A DNA stretch of 64,000 nt from Brachybacterium aquaticum (GCF_014204755.1 NZ_JACHLZ010000001.1:2294001-2358000); one strand, 5' to 3'; positions 9,056 to 19,308 are shown, numbered from the stretch's first letter. The notes: generated by a model from the sequence alone, not told the origin. Program-made: numbers and translations.

Positions 9056-10372
9056 TCAGCGGGGCTGCTCGACCCGTCGCCAGGCCGGGGAGGTCGCCAG
9101 GTGCGCGAGCGCCAGGCCGAAGGCGGCGCCGATGATGGTCTGCAGCGCCTCGAGGGTGAGGATCGCGGCCTCGGCGGGCTGGCCCGCGTTCACGAGCGCG
9201 AAGGCGGTGTACATCGCGTAGCCGGGGACCATGATCACGACCGCCGGCACGGAGATCGCGGTGCGCGGCACGTGGCGGCTGCGGGCGATGGCGTAGGCGA
9301 GCAGGCCCACGAGCACGGTGGCGACCAGGGTCGCGACCTGGATGGGGATCCCCGTCTCCGTGAGGGCGAAGCGTGCGGAGTTGGCCAGGAGCGACACCGT
9401 CGCCGCGGCGAGCGCGATCCGCCAGGGGGAGTTGAAGATCAGGGCGAAGCCGAGCACGCCCACGAAGGTCGCCGCCGCCCGCACCCCGAGCTCGACGGGC
9501 AGGGCGAGGCCGAGCGGTTCGGCCGCGACGGGCTCCACCCCCACCGCGAGGCTCACGGTCCACACGGAGGACGCGGCGCCGATGATGATCAGCGCCGCGT
9601 AGGTGAGGCGCTGGAGCCCCGCGGCGTAGTCGGCCCGCACGAGGTCCAGCAGTCCGGTGATGAGTGGGAAGCCGGGCACGAGGAAGAGCACGGAGGCGAG
9701 GTAGCCGCCCATGAGGTCCCCGCCCACCCAGCCGGCCGCGCTCGGCACACCGATCGCCACGAGGTACACGCAGGCGGCGACGACCGCAGCGATCACAGTG
9801 ATCAGCAGGTGGTTCCAGCTGCGCAGCTGGACGGTGCGGCGCACGGCCTGGCCGACGGTCGCAGCGAGGCCCGCGGCCCCGGCCTCGACGGGTCCGGCCT
9901 GGTTCAGCACCGCGAAGGCGGCGCACGCGAACCCGGCGGCGAGGGCGTTCACGACCCGGCCGTGGAGGGGGCCGCGGGCGCGGATGGCGGCCAGCGCCGC
10001 GAAGACCTCGTCGGCGGTGACGCCACGCTCGGGCAGGGTCTCCACGAACCGCTGGGTGCGGTGGAGGTGGTCGACGTCCACGCCGACGTGGCGGGGCTGG
10101 GTGAGGCGGGTGCGGTAGCGGCCGTTGAGGGTGGCGGTGGCGGTGATGTCGGTGTAGCTGACGAGCGAGGTGAAGGAGTCCAGGCCGAGCGCGTGGGCGG
10201 TGCGGCTCATCGCCCAGCGCACCCGGTAGGAGGCCATCCCGGAGGCGAGCAGCTCGGCGCCGACGGCGGCCGCGGCCTCGGAGCGGACGGTGAGGGAGTC
10301 GGGCATGCCGATCGGACTGGTGGTGGTGGGCACCGGCTCGTGCCGGGAGGCGCGCCCCTCCTGCTCGTTCAC
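9056..10372 (-). CDS. thrE: Threonine/serine exporter family protein (ThrE)
   Basis: 438 residues. GTG 10372 overlaps the preceding stop as GTGA. Residues about 25-150 are the soluble ThrE domain (EAAAAVGAELLASGMASYRV, then FTSLVSYTDITATATLNG). Ten or so transmembrane segments follow, made of the ThrE/DUF1212 half and the DUF3815 half; VLFLVPGFPLITGLLDL and VVIMVPGYAMYTAFALV are the matching PG motifs of the two halves. Corynebacterial ThrE exports threonine and serine with the proton motive force. Substrate is inferred from family. It is the last gene of a leftward coupled operon. Confidence 0.9.
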   Translation of the reverse strand: MNEQEGRASRHEPVPTTTSPIGMPDSLTVRSEAAAAVGAELLASGMASYRVRWAMSRTAHALGLDSFTSLVSYTDITATATLNGRYRTRLTQPRHVGVDVDHLHRTQRFVETLPERGVTADEVFAALAAIRARGPLHGRVVNALAAGFACAAFAVLNQAGPVEAGAAGLAATVGQAVRRTVQLRSWNHLLITVIAAVVAACVYLVAIGVPSAAGWVGGDLMGGYLASVLFLVPGFPLITGLLDLVRADYAAGLQRLTYAALIIIGAASSVWTVSLAVGVEPVAAEPLGLALPVELGVRAAATFVGVLGFALIFNSPWRIALAAATVSLLANSARFALTETGIPIQVATLVATVLVGLLAYAIARSRHVPRTAISVPAVVIMVPGYAMYTAFALVNAGQPAEAAILTLEALQTIIGAAFGLALAHLATSPAWRRVEQPR

Positions 10373-11172
10373 GGTGTGGGGTCCCCTTCCCTGGGCTGTT
10401 CCTTGCCGCCGAGCACCCGGCGGATCCGGTCGAACTCGGCGCGGAACAGTGCTTCGTCGCGCGCGTACTCCTCGCGCCAGGGCATCCCGGCGCGGGCGGC
10501 GAGCTCGCGGTGGTTCCGCTCGCGGTGGGCGCGGCGGGCCTCGGCCACGAGCACCCGGCGCGGCGGGGCGGGGGTGAATCCGGCGGCCTGCTGGAGGACG
10601 CGCAGGCCATCGAACGCCGCGGCGTCCCAGCCGATCTCGGGGATCACCCACTGGCGCGGCTCGGCCTCGCCCTCGGCCCGCACGCCGATCAGGCCCATGC
10701 TCCCCCGCTCGGCCTCCCCCACGGCGTACTCGACCTGGGAGAGGCGCGCGCGATCGCGGGTGCCAACGCCCTTGCGCAGGGTGAGCGTCCCGGCCTCCTC
10801 GTCCAGGAGCACGACGGTGCGGGTGAGCAGCAGCGGCACGAGTCCCCACAGCGCGAACACCGCCCACAGGGCGAGCGCGCCGACGAGCAGCTGGACGGTG
10901 GACGGGGCGAGGAGCTGCTCGAGCATCCCGTCGTGTCCGGCGCGCAGCCGGGAGAAGCGCCACTCCTGGAGCCCGGCGGCGGCGAAGGGGGCCAGCAGCA
11001 GCGACAAAAGCGGCAGCCCGATGAGCGCTCCCGGCAGGTAGCGGGAGCGGACCGAGGGGCCCACGAGCACTGCCCCGTCACGGGTGCGGCGGGGTGCCGG
11101 GGCGGCGCGGTCCTCACCGCCCGGGTCCCCGGGGTCGATGCCCGACCGCTCGGCGGGGCGCAGCTCGTTCAC
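10369..11172 (-). CDS. Hypothetical PH-like membrane protein
   Basis: 267 residues from GTG 11172, which overlaps the preceding stop as GTGA. Two hydrophobic segments (about residues 45-70 and 95-120: ALIGLPLLSLLLAPFAAAG and LLVGALALWAVFALWGLVPL) are followed by a beta-rich stretch resembling bacterial PH domains (VVLLDEEAGTLTLRKGVGTR). A charged helical C-terminus ends the protein. A TACGCT box 6 bases ahead of the GTG could give an internal leaderless start, although it lies inside the upstream gene. The role is unknown; coupling with an RNA pseudouridine synthase and a ThrE exporter gives no clear pathway. Confidence 0.75.
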   Translation of the reverse strand: MNELRPAERSGIDPGDPGGEDRAAPAPRRTRDGAVLVGPSVRSRYLPGALIGLPLLSLLLAPFAAAGLQEWRFSRLRAGHDGMLEQLLAPSTVQLLVGALALWAVFALWGLVPLLLTRTVVLLDEEAGTLTLRKGVGTRDRARLSQVEYAVGEAERGSMGLIGVRAEGEAEPRQWVIPEIGWDAAAFDGLRVLQQAAGFTPAPPRRVLVAEARRAHRERNHRELAARAGMPWREEYARDEALFRAEFDRIRRVLGGKEQPREGDPTP

Positions 11173-12227
11173 CCCTCCAGCGTAGGCGACCGCGGGGCGA
11201 GCTCCTGCGCGGTCTCGAAGCACCGCTCCTGCCCCGTGACCGGGTCGGTGAAGGCGAGCTCACGGGCGAGCAGCCGGAGCGGCCCGTCGGGGTCGTGGCG
11301 CGGCACGGGGTAGAGGTCCTCCCCCCGGATCGGCGCGCCGCGGGAGGCGAGCTGCAGGCGCAGCTGGTGGGTGCGTCCGGTGCGGGGGCGCAGCACGAGG
11401 TGCAGCGTCCTGTCCGGGGCCGCGGAGAGGACCTCGAGGGCGGTCTCGGCGTTCGGCTCCCCGGGCACGACCTCGGCGAGGAGGCTGCCGCGGTGCTTGA
11501 CGAGCCGGTCGCGCAGCAGCGCCCGCTCCCCCGGTCCCGTCGGCAGGGAGCATCCCGCGCCCGGGACGACGATCGCCTCGTAGGCCTTGTGCACCTCGCG
11601 CCGCGCGAACAGCTGCTGGTACGCGGGGCGGTCCTCGGGCCGGATCCCGAAGGCGAGCACCCCGGCGGTGCGGCGGTCCAGGCGGTGCAGGGGCACGAGG
11701 GTGTCGATCCCGGTCTCGCGGCGCAGGCGCACCAGGGCGCTGGCCAGCACGTGGGCGCCGCGGGGCATGGTGGCCATGTCGTGGGGCTTGTCGAGCACGA
11801 GCAGGTGGTCGTCGCGGTGGAGGATCGGGAGCGCGACATCGGGCACGTGCTCCCGGCGCAGCTCGCGATGGAACCACAGCTCGTCGCCGGGGCCGACGGG
11901 GTCCTCCGCGCCCCAGGCGCGGCCGTCCGCATCCACGACCTCTCCGCTCGCGAAGCGCTCCTCGAGCGGCGTCGCCTCCGGGTCGCGCAGGGCCGGGAAC
12001 CTCGCCGCGAGGGCGGCGAGCGCCGTCGGGCCGGTCGCGCTCGCCCGGGCGGGCCCGTCGGCCGACGGGCGGGGTGCGGGCGGGACCTGCCAGCGCACCG
12101 GGTCGAGACCCTCGCGCATCGGCAGCGGGGGCGCGCCGCGACGCGCGCGGCGCCGGGCGGCGCGGCCGGGACGGGCACCCTCTGCAGGGAAGGGCCGCTC
12201 CGCCGGGCCTGCGGGCCCGGGGCTCAC
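11169..12227 (-). CDS. RluA-family pseudouridine synthase
   Basis: 352 residues from GTG 12227, overlapping the upstream stop as GTGA. It isomerises uridine to pseudouridine in rRNA or tRNA. The active-site motif PLHRLDRRTAGVL has the catalytic Asp in HRLD, and the C-terminal RTGRTHQLRLQLASRGAPI is typical of the RluA/RluC group. The N-terminus is long, basic and Ala/Arg-rich (about 75 residues) before the fold begins, with a PSADGP linker containing the 16-base palindrome at 12054-12069. Target site cannot be predicted. It sits in the middle of a four-gene operon. Confidence 0.9.
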   Translation of the reverse strand: MSPGPAGPAERPFPAEGARPGRAARRRARRGAPPLPMREGLDPVRWQVPPAPRPSADGPARASATGPTALAALAARFPALRDPEATPLEERFASGEVVDADGRAWGAEDPVGPGDELWFHRELRREHVPDVALPILHRDDHLLVLDKPHDMATMPRGAHVLASALVRLRRETGIDTLVPLHRLDRRTAGVLAFGIRPEDRPAYQQLFARREVHKAYEAIVVPGAGCSLPTGPGERALLRDRLVKHRGSLLAEVVPGEPNAETALEVLSAAPDRTLHLVLRPRTGRTHQLRLQLASRGAPIRGEDLYPVPRHDPDGPLRLLARELAFTDPVTGQERCFETAQELAPRSPTLEG

Positions 12228-12925
12228 AGTCCCCAGATGGCGAACGTGATCACGTTGTGGAAGACGTAGAAGGCGAGCAGGAGCAGCAGCAATGGGGTGG
12301 GGTGGCGGTCCACGAAGCTCATCGCCTGCGGGGCCTGCTTCTTCAGCTCACCAGGGGTGATCGCGTCGATGTGCTGGATGTGCACGCCGGCCTCGCGGGC
12401 GCGCCGCAGGGTCATCTCTTGGGCGCGCTGGCCGAAGAAGCGGCTCGAGACGGCGATCAGCCGCTTGCCCGTCTGGTCCATGACGTACACGCCGTCGTAG
12501 GCGGTCTCGGGGGCGTCCAGCGCCTCGGCGGGGTCCGCGCCGCGGTCGATGTCGCGCACGGCGATGACGGAGCCGACCTCGTCCCAGCGCGCTCGGCGGG
12601 TGCGACGGCACAGGCTGCGCAGCTCGAAGCCGTTCTCGTCGATCTGGAGCCAGGCGGTGATCACCCGCAGCACCACCACGGTGACCGCGATCGCCACCGC
12701 CCACCACAGCGCGAGCGGCAGGGTGAACACCGGGTCGCGGATCAGATCGGGGTGGTTCCACATCCGCTGGCCCACGAAGCTGATGATCACGAGGAACTCG
12801 AGCACCACCATGAACACGAATCCGGCGATCAGGGTGCCGATCACGACCGCCGTGGGCGGGGAGTACGTCCTGGTGGGGAGGTTCCCGTCGCGGGGCGGGG
12901 ACATGGCATCCGGCGTGCTGATCAC
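12224..12925 (-). CDS. Hypothetical membrane protein with PH-like core
   Basis: About 233 residues. GGAGG at 12933-12937 favours the tandem GTG codons at 12928/12925; the second has the better 7-base spacing. Two hydrophobic helices (VVIGTLIAGFVFMVVLEFLV, then LPLALWWAVAIAVTVVVLR) precede a beta-rich domain (LQIDENGFELRSLCRRTRRA, DGVYVMDQTGKRLIAVSSRF) like bacterial PH domains. A C-terminal helix (LLLLLLAFYVFHNVITFAIW) ends it. It is first of the operon that continues through the pseudouridine synthase to ThrE. The function is not known. Confidence 0.75.
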   Translation of the reverse strand: MISTPDAMSPPRDGNLPTRTYSPPTAVVIGTLIAGFVFMVVLEFLVIISFVGQRMWNHPDLIRDPVFTLPLALWWAVAIAVTVVVLRVITAWLQIDENGFELRSLCRRTRRARWDEVGSVIAVRDIDRGADPAEALDAPETAYDGVYVMDQTGKRLIAVSSRFFGQRAQEMTLRRAREAGVHIQHIDAITPGELKKQAPQAMSFVDRHPTPLLLLLLAFYVFHNVITFAIWGL

Positions 12926-13090
12926 CACTGCTCCTCCGATCCTCGGCGCTCCGGGGCGCCGCATCCCCGGAGGGGCGGCACGCACCGACTGACCCTTCCC
13001 ATCTTAGGTCTCGGGCGGACATCCGCAGCGCTCCACGCCGGGAGGCGGACCCGGCGGTCGGTGCCTGCAGTCGGCGGCGCGCGACGCGAA

Positions 13091-13130
13091 ACGGGTGGGC
13101 GGTCCGGGTCTCCCCGATCCGCCCACCCGT
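13091..13130 (-). terminator. Terminator after groEL
   Basis: A perfect 12-base stem (ACGGGTGGGCGG at 13091-13102 pairing with 13119-13130) encloses a 16-base loop. On the minus strand the stem is followed by TTTCGC. It lies about 90 bases past the groEL stop, in the 293-base gap that also holds the start signals of no other gene. Confidence 0.6.
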
Positions 13131-13218
13131 CCGGTGGTGCGAGTGCCGAGCTCGGCTCGGCGGGCGCTCAGCGCGCGGCGGTCACCTGGTGGCGGTCACC
13201 GCGCGATGAGCGAGGACC

Positions 13219-15107
<1,889 letters not shown>

Positions 15108-15252
15108 GCGGCTCACTCCTTCATGAAGTTCTGACTCTGATGAGTTCTTGGGTGGCCGGGACCCGGTCCCGATCGTCGTCGCGGTGCCGACCGGGGAAGG
15201 TCCCTCAGCGGCAGTCTCTGGCACTCTCGGCCGTTGACTGCCAACGTCGCCC

Positions 15253-15282
15253 ACTCTAGGACGGTCGTTGGCACTCGTGCAA
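15253..15282 (-). promoter_or_regulatory. groESL promoter
   Basis: Minus-strand TTGCAC (15277-15282) and TAGAGT (15253-15258) are separated by 18 bases. The -35 falls inside the CIRCE spacer, so HrcA bound there would block RNA polymerase. Confidence 0.6.
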
Positions 15283-15294
15283 GACGAGTGCTAA
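15268..15294. promoter_or_regulatory. CIRCE operator (HrcA binding site)
   Basis: TTGGCACTC, 9 bases, GAGTGCTAA: one mismatch from the consensus TTAGCACTC-N9-GAGTGCTAA. It lies upstream of groES and overlaps the 3' end of the neighbouring gene at 15291. hrcA itself is not in the window. Confidence 0.9.
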
Positions 15295-16304
15295 GCCGTG
15301 GGCGCAATCCCGGCCGACGCCGCCTCCCGGCGGGCTCGGCGCTTGCCGAGCGCATCTCCGAGAACGGTGCCGATGCTCTCCCCGACCCCGGCGACGACCG
15401 GGGGCAGGACGACGGCCAGGATGAGCTGCCAGGCGGGATGCTCCTGCGCCCAGAGTCGGATCCCGAGGTCCCGTCCGAGCGCGTCGGGGATCCCGTAGGC
15501 GACGGGGAAGTACACGGCCATGAACAGGAACAGCAGCGCGACGGTCGCCCGTGCCGCCTTCGCCGCGCGGGCTCGACGGTGGCGCTCCCGCTCCGGTGGA
15601 CGGACGCGCGGACGACCTGGGTGCCCGATCTCGTGAACGTCGAGCTCCACCACCGCGGCTCCCGCTCCGGCGGCGAGGGTCGCGGCGAGGCTCGCGAGCA
15701 GCGTCGGCAGCGGCCACGGCGGGGTCGGTGGCGCGCTGAGCCCGAGGAGCGCCACGAGGTCGATGTCGACGGCGGCGAGCACGAGCAGCAGGCACCACAG
15801 GACGGTGAGCCCGATCAGCGCCCCGAGGGCGGCCGTCTGCAGTCGGTGACGACGACGCACCGCGGGCTGTGCGTCGCGGGCATCCACCCTCGCGTCGTGC
15901 GCCCGGTCCTGCGCCCGGCGGCGGCGCGCTTCGCGCTGGGCCGCGAGCGCTGCCTCCTTCTCGGAGGTCACTGCCCCCGAGTTCGCCGGCCCTGCACCGC
16001 GCTCCCCCGGTGGCACCCACTCCTTGCGGATCTGCGCGAGCACCCGTGAGAGGGCGGTGGCGAGCACGGGCCTCGCGCCGAGCAGGGGCAGCGGGAGGAC
16101 GCGGTCCAGCGTCTCGCGGGGGATGTCGTGCACCACGGAGACGATCCTCCCGACCTCGCCGGGACGGGGGCTTGCGGGGCGCACCTCGAGGTCGCGCAGG
16201 AGGTCTGCGAAGGGGTTTCCCTGCCCGTGGAGCTGGGCGATGCGCGCCGCGAGCCCTGGATACCCGCCCTCGGCAGCGCAGCGCAGGTCGAGGGCCCCGA
16301 CCAC
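15291..16304 (-). CDS. Membrane protein, distal part of a TAG-interrupted gene
   Basis: 337 residues if started at GTG 16304. It lies in exactly the same reading frame as the upstream gene ending in TAG at 16317-16319, and the codons between read ARAVL-stop-RAREVVGALDL, a smooth helix if the TAG were GAG. It is thus probably the C-terminal two thirds of one protein of about 505 residues. A soluble N-terminal region is followed by a charged linker and about four hydrophobic segments (LGALIGLTVLWCLLLVLAAV, LLASLAATLAAGAGAAVV, TVALLFLFMAVYFPVAYGI, LILAVVLPPVVAGVG). An HEIGH string between helices resembles HExxH but lacks other protease features. Function unknown. Confidence 0.6.
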   Translation of the reverse strand: MVGALDLRCAAEGGYPGLAARIAQLHGQGNPFADLLRDLEVRPASPRPGEVGRIVSVVHDIPRETLDRVLPLPLLGARPVLATALSRVLAQIRKEWVPPGERGAGPANSGAVTSEKEAALAAQREARRRRAQDRAHDARVDARDAQPAVRRRHRLQTAALGALIGLTVLWCLLLVLAAVDIDLVALLGLSAPPTPPWPLPTLLASLAATLAAGAGAAVVELDVHEIGHPGRPRVRPPERERHRRARAAKAARATVALLFLFMAVYFPVAYGIPDALGRDLGIRLWAQEHPAWQLILAVVLPPVVAGVGESIGTVLGDALGKRRARREAASAGIAPTA

Positions 16305-16316
16305 CTCGCGGGCGCG

Positions 16317-16811
16317 CTAGAGCACTGCCCGGGCGGCGCGATGGTCGATGCCCACGAGCTCGGTGCGGATGCGCCGGGCGCGCAGGCTGTCGAGCGCCTC
16401 CAGGACGAGGTCGAGAACGACGGGGAGGCACTCCTCCGCCCATCGTGCGGCGGTCTGCGCGGGGACGAGCCGTGCCAGCTCCTCGTCGTCCAGCTGGAGC
16501 TCCTCGAGCACGGCCATGCGGTCCTCGAACTCCTCGAGGTCCGCGAAGGTCTCAATCCCCTCGAGGCGGGGGATCTCGTAGGGCGTCCCGTCGGTGAGGG
16601 ACCGCGCCTCCTCGAGGGCGTCCTGCAGCACGAACAGGCGCCGTACGCTCTCGGGCCGCACACCGAGGGCGAGGAGCAGCTGCCCGCCGGCGACCCAGAG
16701 GAAGGTCTCGTCCAGCAGGTTCCACAGCCAGGAGGGCACAGGCCTGCCCGGGCCGAACCTCCGCTCCAGCCAGCCGAACGCGAGGTCTTCCCCGAACTCA
16801 CGGAGCGCCAT
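16317..16811 (-). CDS. Hypothetical protein, proximal part of a TAG-interrupted gene
   Basis: 164 residues from ATG 16811 (GTG 16814 is an alternative; a purine-rich GGAGAGGGGG lies upstream). No family recognised. It is acidic and mostly helical, with one moderately hydrophobic stretch (ETFLWVAGGQLLLALGV) and Leu/Glu-rich helices (FADLEEFEDRMAVLEEL). It ends at TAG 16317-16319, in frame with the gene at 15291-16304, with only four sense codons between the stop and that gene's GTG. The pair is either a gene broken by a nonsense change, a sequencing error, or two genes arisen by splitting. Confidence 0.6.
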   Translation of the reverse strand: MALREFGEDLAFGWLERRFGPGRPVPSWLWNLLDETFLWVAGGQLLLALGVRPESVRRLFVLQDALEEARSLTDGTPYEIPRLEGIETFADLEEFEDRMAVLEELQLDDEELARLVPAQTAARWAEECLPVVLDLVLEALDSLRARRIRTELVGIDHRAARAVL

Positions 16812-16914
16812 CACCCCACCCCCTCTCCTTGGCTCCGCCAAACACCACGAGGACCCCGACCCGTCGCAGGTCACACCCTTTTTGTGAAGCTGGCAACTTC
16901 CGTCTGTCGGGCTC

Positions 16915-16944
16915 GTGACGTCGCCTGTGCCCGCACGGTACAAC
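16915..16944 (+). promoter_or_regulatory. Promoter of the 17024 small-protein gene
   Basis: GTGACG at 16915-16920 and TACAAC at 16939-16944 are separated by 18 bases. Transcription from here would give a leader of about 70 bases before ATG 17024. Confidence 0.4.
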
Positions 16945-17023
16945 AGAGATGACGAACCGCCGCGCACCTGCGATCCAGGGCCCGGCCGATCACTCCGCTC
17001 CGACCCGAAGGGGACCACAGATC

Positions 17024-17197
17024 ATGACCTTCCTCCGCTCCCTCAGCAAGGCCCTGGGCCGCATGGCCGACCAGATGCAGGGCCAGGACGTCGAGCGCCA
17101 CAACGCGGTGCTGAACAACCGCCTCGGCGGCGACATGGCGGCCGTGTCCAAGGCACGCTACAGCCAGGGCATCAGCCCCATCGGCATGGGTCGCTGA
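17024..17197 (+). CDS. Small basic protein of unknown function
   Basis: 57 residues. ATG 17024 is preceded by GAAGGGGA at about 9 bases. It begins with an amphipathic basic helix (MTFLRSLSKALGRMADQMQG), continues QDVERHNAVLNNRLGGDMAA and ends with GISPIGMGR. There is no signal peptide or obvious metal site. The gene is monocistronic, with its own promoter-like sequence and a strong terminator, and uses preferred codons throughout, which suggests solid expression. I cannot name a family. Confidence 0.7.
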   Translation: MTFLRSLSKALGRMADQMQGQDVERHNAVLNNRLGGDMAAVSKARYSQGISPIGMGR

Positions 17198-17232
17198 CCC
17201 GAGCCGACCGACGGAGCCAGCGGCTCCTCCGG

Positions 17233-17264
17233 AGCCCCTGCGATGCAGATCGCGGGGGCTCTTC
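17233..17264 (+). terminator. Terminator after the small-protein gene
   Basis: Stem AGCCCCTGCGAT (17233-17244), loop GCAG, and returning arm ATCGCGGGGGCT (17249-17260) with one mismatch or wobble, then TCTT. Confidence 0.75.
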
Positions 17265-17323
17265 TGCATCCCGGCCCGGTCTGCGGGACCGGCCCGACGG
17301 CGGGGACCGTCAGCCCGCGGTGC

Positions 17324-18178
17324 TCAGCGCCCGGCGGCGGCGATGATCTGCTCGACCTGCTCCGGGGTGAAGCGGTAGACCGGCTGCTCCGCATCCCCCA
17401 GCACGTCCCCGGCGCTCGTGAACACGGAACTGACCACGCGGGGCGCTCCCTCCCCCACCTCGACGAGGCTGAGGCCGGACAGCGCGAGGGCCTGCTCGCT
17501 GCGTCCTGCACCGATCGGGTCCACGACGTTGGTGACGCCGGGGGCGACGTGCACAGGGATCCCCGCGATCTGCCCGGTCATCTCGTGGTGGTAGTGGCCG
17601 GACAGCACGATCCGCACGTCCGAGCCGGCGAGCACCGCAGCGAGCTCGTCGAGGCCGTCGAGGTCCAGGCCCCGCAGCAGTGCGGTCGCGGCGACGAGCG
17701 GCGGGTGGTGGATCGCGAGCACGGTCCCGCCGGGCGCGGGCGTCGCGAGCACGCCCGCGAGCCACTCGCGCTGGGCCTTCTCGAGGTGGCCGTAGCCGGC
17801 ACCGGGGACGCTCGAGTCCAGCACCACCACCCGCCCGCCGCCGGGCAGCTCCACCACCCGGTCCTGGCGCTCGGGCAGCCGCTCCCCCGGCGCGACGGTC
17901 TCCGCGTACACGGCGGAGACGTCGTGGTTGCCCATGGTGACCACGAGTGCGGCGCCGAGCTGGGCGGCGAAGGGGTCGAGGATCTCGTGGAGGAGGCGGT
18001 AGCTCTCCGCGGAGCCGTCCTCGGAGGCGTCGCCGGTGTGGACCACCGCGTCGATCCCCTCCAGGCCCTCGAGCCGGGCGAGCAGGCCGCGCAGGGCCTC
18101 GGCGGTGTCGATGCGGTCGTAGTGGCGGGCGGCGGGGTCGCCGTAGAGGTGCGTGTCGCTGAGGTGGAGGATGCGCAT
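17324..18178 (-). CDS. Calcineurin-like metallophosphoesterase
   Basis: 284 residues. The full set of dinuclear metal motifs is present: MRILHLSDTHLYG (DxH), AVVHTGDASEDG (GDxxD-like), TMGNHDV (GNHD/E), AIHHPPL and VLSGHYHHEMTG (GHxH). This pattern is that of CpdA/Icc-type cyclic nucleotide phosphodiesterases or related phosphoesterases; the substrate is uncertain. TACCGT lies 7 bases before ATG 18178 with no ribosome binding site, pointing to a leaderless message. It stands alone, downstream of the moeA-moaE operon on the same strand. Confidence 0.9.
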   Translation of the reverse strand: MRILHLSDTHLYGDPAARHYDRIDTAEALRGLLARLEGLEGIDAVVHTGDASEDGSAESYRLLHEILDPFAAQLGAALVVTMGNHDVSAVYAETVAPGERLPERQDRVVELPGGGRVVVLDSSVPGAGYGHLEKAQREWLAGVLATPAPGGTVLAIHHPPLVAATALLRGLDLDGLDELAAVLAGSDVRIVLSGHYHHEMTGQIAGIPVHVAPGVTNVVDPIGAGRSEQALALSGLSLVEVGEGAPRVVSSVFTSAGDVLGDAEQPVYRFTPEQVEQIIAAAGR

Positions 18179-18185
18179 GCCCCGC

Positions 18186-18191
18186 ACGGTA
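18186..18191 (-). promoter_or_regulatory. -10 box of the phosphoesterase gene, leaderless
   Basis: TACCGT on the minus strand, 7 bases ahead of ATG 18178. Confidence 0.5.
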
Positions 18192-18247
18192 GCGGGGCCG
18201 GGTGGCCGGGAGGTGACGGGCCGGGTCCGCATCGCCGTCGTCGGCGT

Positions 18248-18763
18248 TCAGCCGAGCGCGCCCACCCACTCGCTGGTGCCGTCGGCGAAGATCTGGTGCT
18301 TCCAGATCGGGACGCGCTGCTTGACGGTGTCCACGAGGTCGTCGCAGGCGGCGAAGGCCTGCTTGCGGTGCGGGGCAGCGACCGCGCACACGAGCGCCGA
18401 CTCCCCGATCGCGAGGGGGCCCACGCGGTGGGCGACGGCGACGAGGCAGTCCGGGTAGCGCTCGGCGATCTCGGCGGCGACCTCGGCGATCACCTGCTCT
18501 GCGCTGGGGTGGGCGGAGTACTCCAGGCGCGCGACGCCCTGCCCGCCGTCGTGGTCGCGCACCACGCCGTCGAAGGTGACGACCGCGCCGCAGCGCGGGT
18601 CGGTGACGGCCCGGGCCATCGTCGACGCGGAGATCTCGTCCGCGCCGACACTCGCGTGGCGGGCGCGCTCGACGGCGGTCCCCATGGCGGGGTCCCCGGC
18701 GATGCGCAACGCGTCGGCACCTGCTCCGAACGGGGTCGTGCCGCGGGTGGGATCCTCGCTCAT
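18248..18763 (-). CDS. moaE: Molybdopterin synthase large subunit MoaE
   Basis: 171 residues. With thiocarboxylated MoaD it converts cyclic pyranopterin phosphate to molybdopterin. Signature stretches are CGAVVTFDGVVRDHDGG, RVGPLAIGESALVCAVAAPH and the catalytic-Lys region RVPIWKHQIFADG. The N-terminus is about 35 residues longer than usual. The ATG overlaps the mogA/moaB stop as ATGA. Last of the leftward moeA-moaC-mogA-moaE operon; its partner moaD is on the opposite strand at 22.5 kb. Confidence 0.95.
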   Translation of the reverse strand: MSEDPTRGTTPFGAGADALRIAGDPAMGTAVERARHASVGADEISASTMARAVTDPRCGAVVTFDGVVRDHDGGQGVARLEYSAHPSAEQVIAEVAAEIAERYPDCLVAVAHRVGPLAIGESALVCAVAAPHRKQAFAACDDLVDTVKQRVPIWKHQIFADGTSEWVGALG

Positions 18764-19308
18764 GCGTGGTCCCCGCCGTCGCGCTGCTCGAGAAGGTGGT
18801 CCAGGAGCGGGTCGAGCACGGTGATGCCGTCCTTCACGCCGCCGCGGGAGCCGGGCAGGTTCACCACGAAGGTGCGTCCGGCCATCCCGGCGAGGCCGCG
18901 GCTGAGCAGGGCGGTGGCCTTCTTCTCGGCACCGATGCGCCGCACCTCCTCGAGGATCCCGGGGATCTCCCGCTCGATGAAGGGGGCTGTCTGCTCGGGG
19001 GTGACGTCCGTGGGGGCGATGCCGGTGCCGCCGGAGGTGATCACGAGGTCGGTGCCGGCCTCGATGGCCGCGGCGAGCGCGCGCCCCACCTCGGGCCCGT
19101 CGGGGACGACCTGCTTCGTGACGGGGTCCAGGCCCCGTCCGCGCAGCCAGTCCACGAGCAGCGGGCCGGTGCGGTCCTCGTAGGTGCCGTCGGAGGCGCG
19201 GGTCGAGGCTATGAGCACGAGCGCACTGCCGGTCATGAGCGGTGCCTCGTCGCTCTCGTCGCGGGCGGTGCAGTCGGCATCGGTGCGCTGGGCCGGCATC
19301 TGCCTCAT
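18760..19308 (-). CDS. Molybdopterin adenylyltransferase-type protein (MogA/MoaB)
   Basis: 182 residues from ATG 19308 (ATGA overlap with moaC); ATG 19236 is an alternative giving the more usual 158 residues. It has the MoCF-binding fold, with [20 protein letters not shown] at the start of the domain, the phosphate-binding [17 protein letters not shown] and the [13 protein letters not shown] loop. Bacterial MogA adenylylates molybdopterin before molybdenum insertion; MoaB-named actinobacterial proteins share this family. Position between moaC and moaE supports the cofactor role. Confidence 0.92.
   Translation of the reverse strand: MRQMPAQRTDADCTARDESDEAPLMTGSALVLIASTRASDGTYEDRTGPLLVDWLRGRGLDPVTKQVVPDGPEVGRALAAAIEAGTDLVITSGGTGIAPTDVTPEQTAPFIEREIPGILEEVRRIGAEKKATALLSRGLAGMAGRTFVVNLPGSRGGVKDGITVLDPLLDHLLEQRDGGDHA

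Noticed and set aside
15218-15258. A second CIRCE-like half site (GGCACTCTC) downstream of the operator
   Set aside because: No matching inverted arm at the right spacing.
15650-15670. HEIGH string, resembling an HExxH zinc-protease motif, in the TAG-split membrane protein
   Set aside because: There is no third ligand, the string lies in a basic linker rather than a helix in the membrane, and no protease family features surround it.
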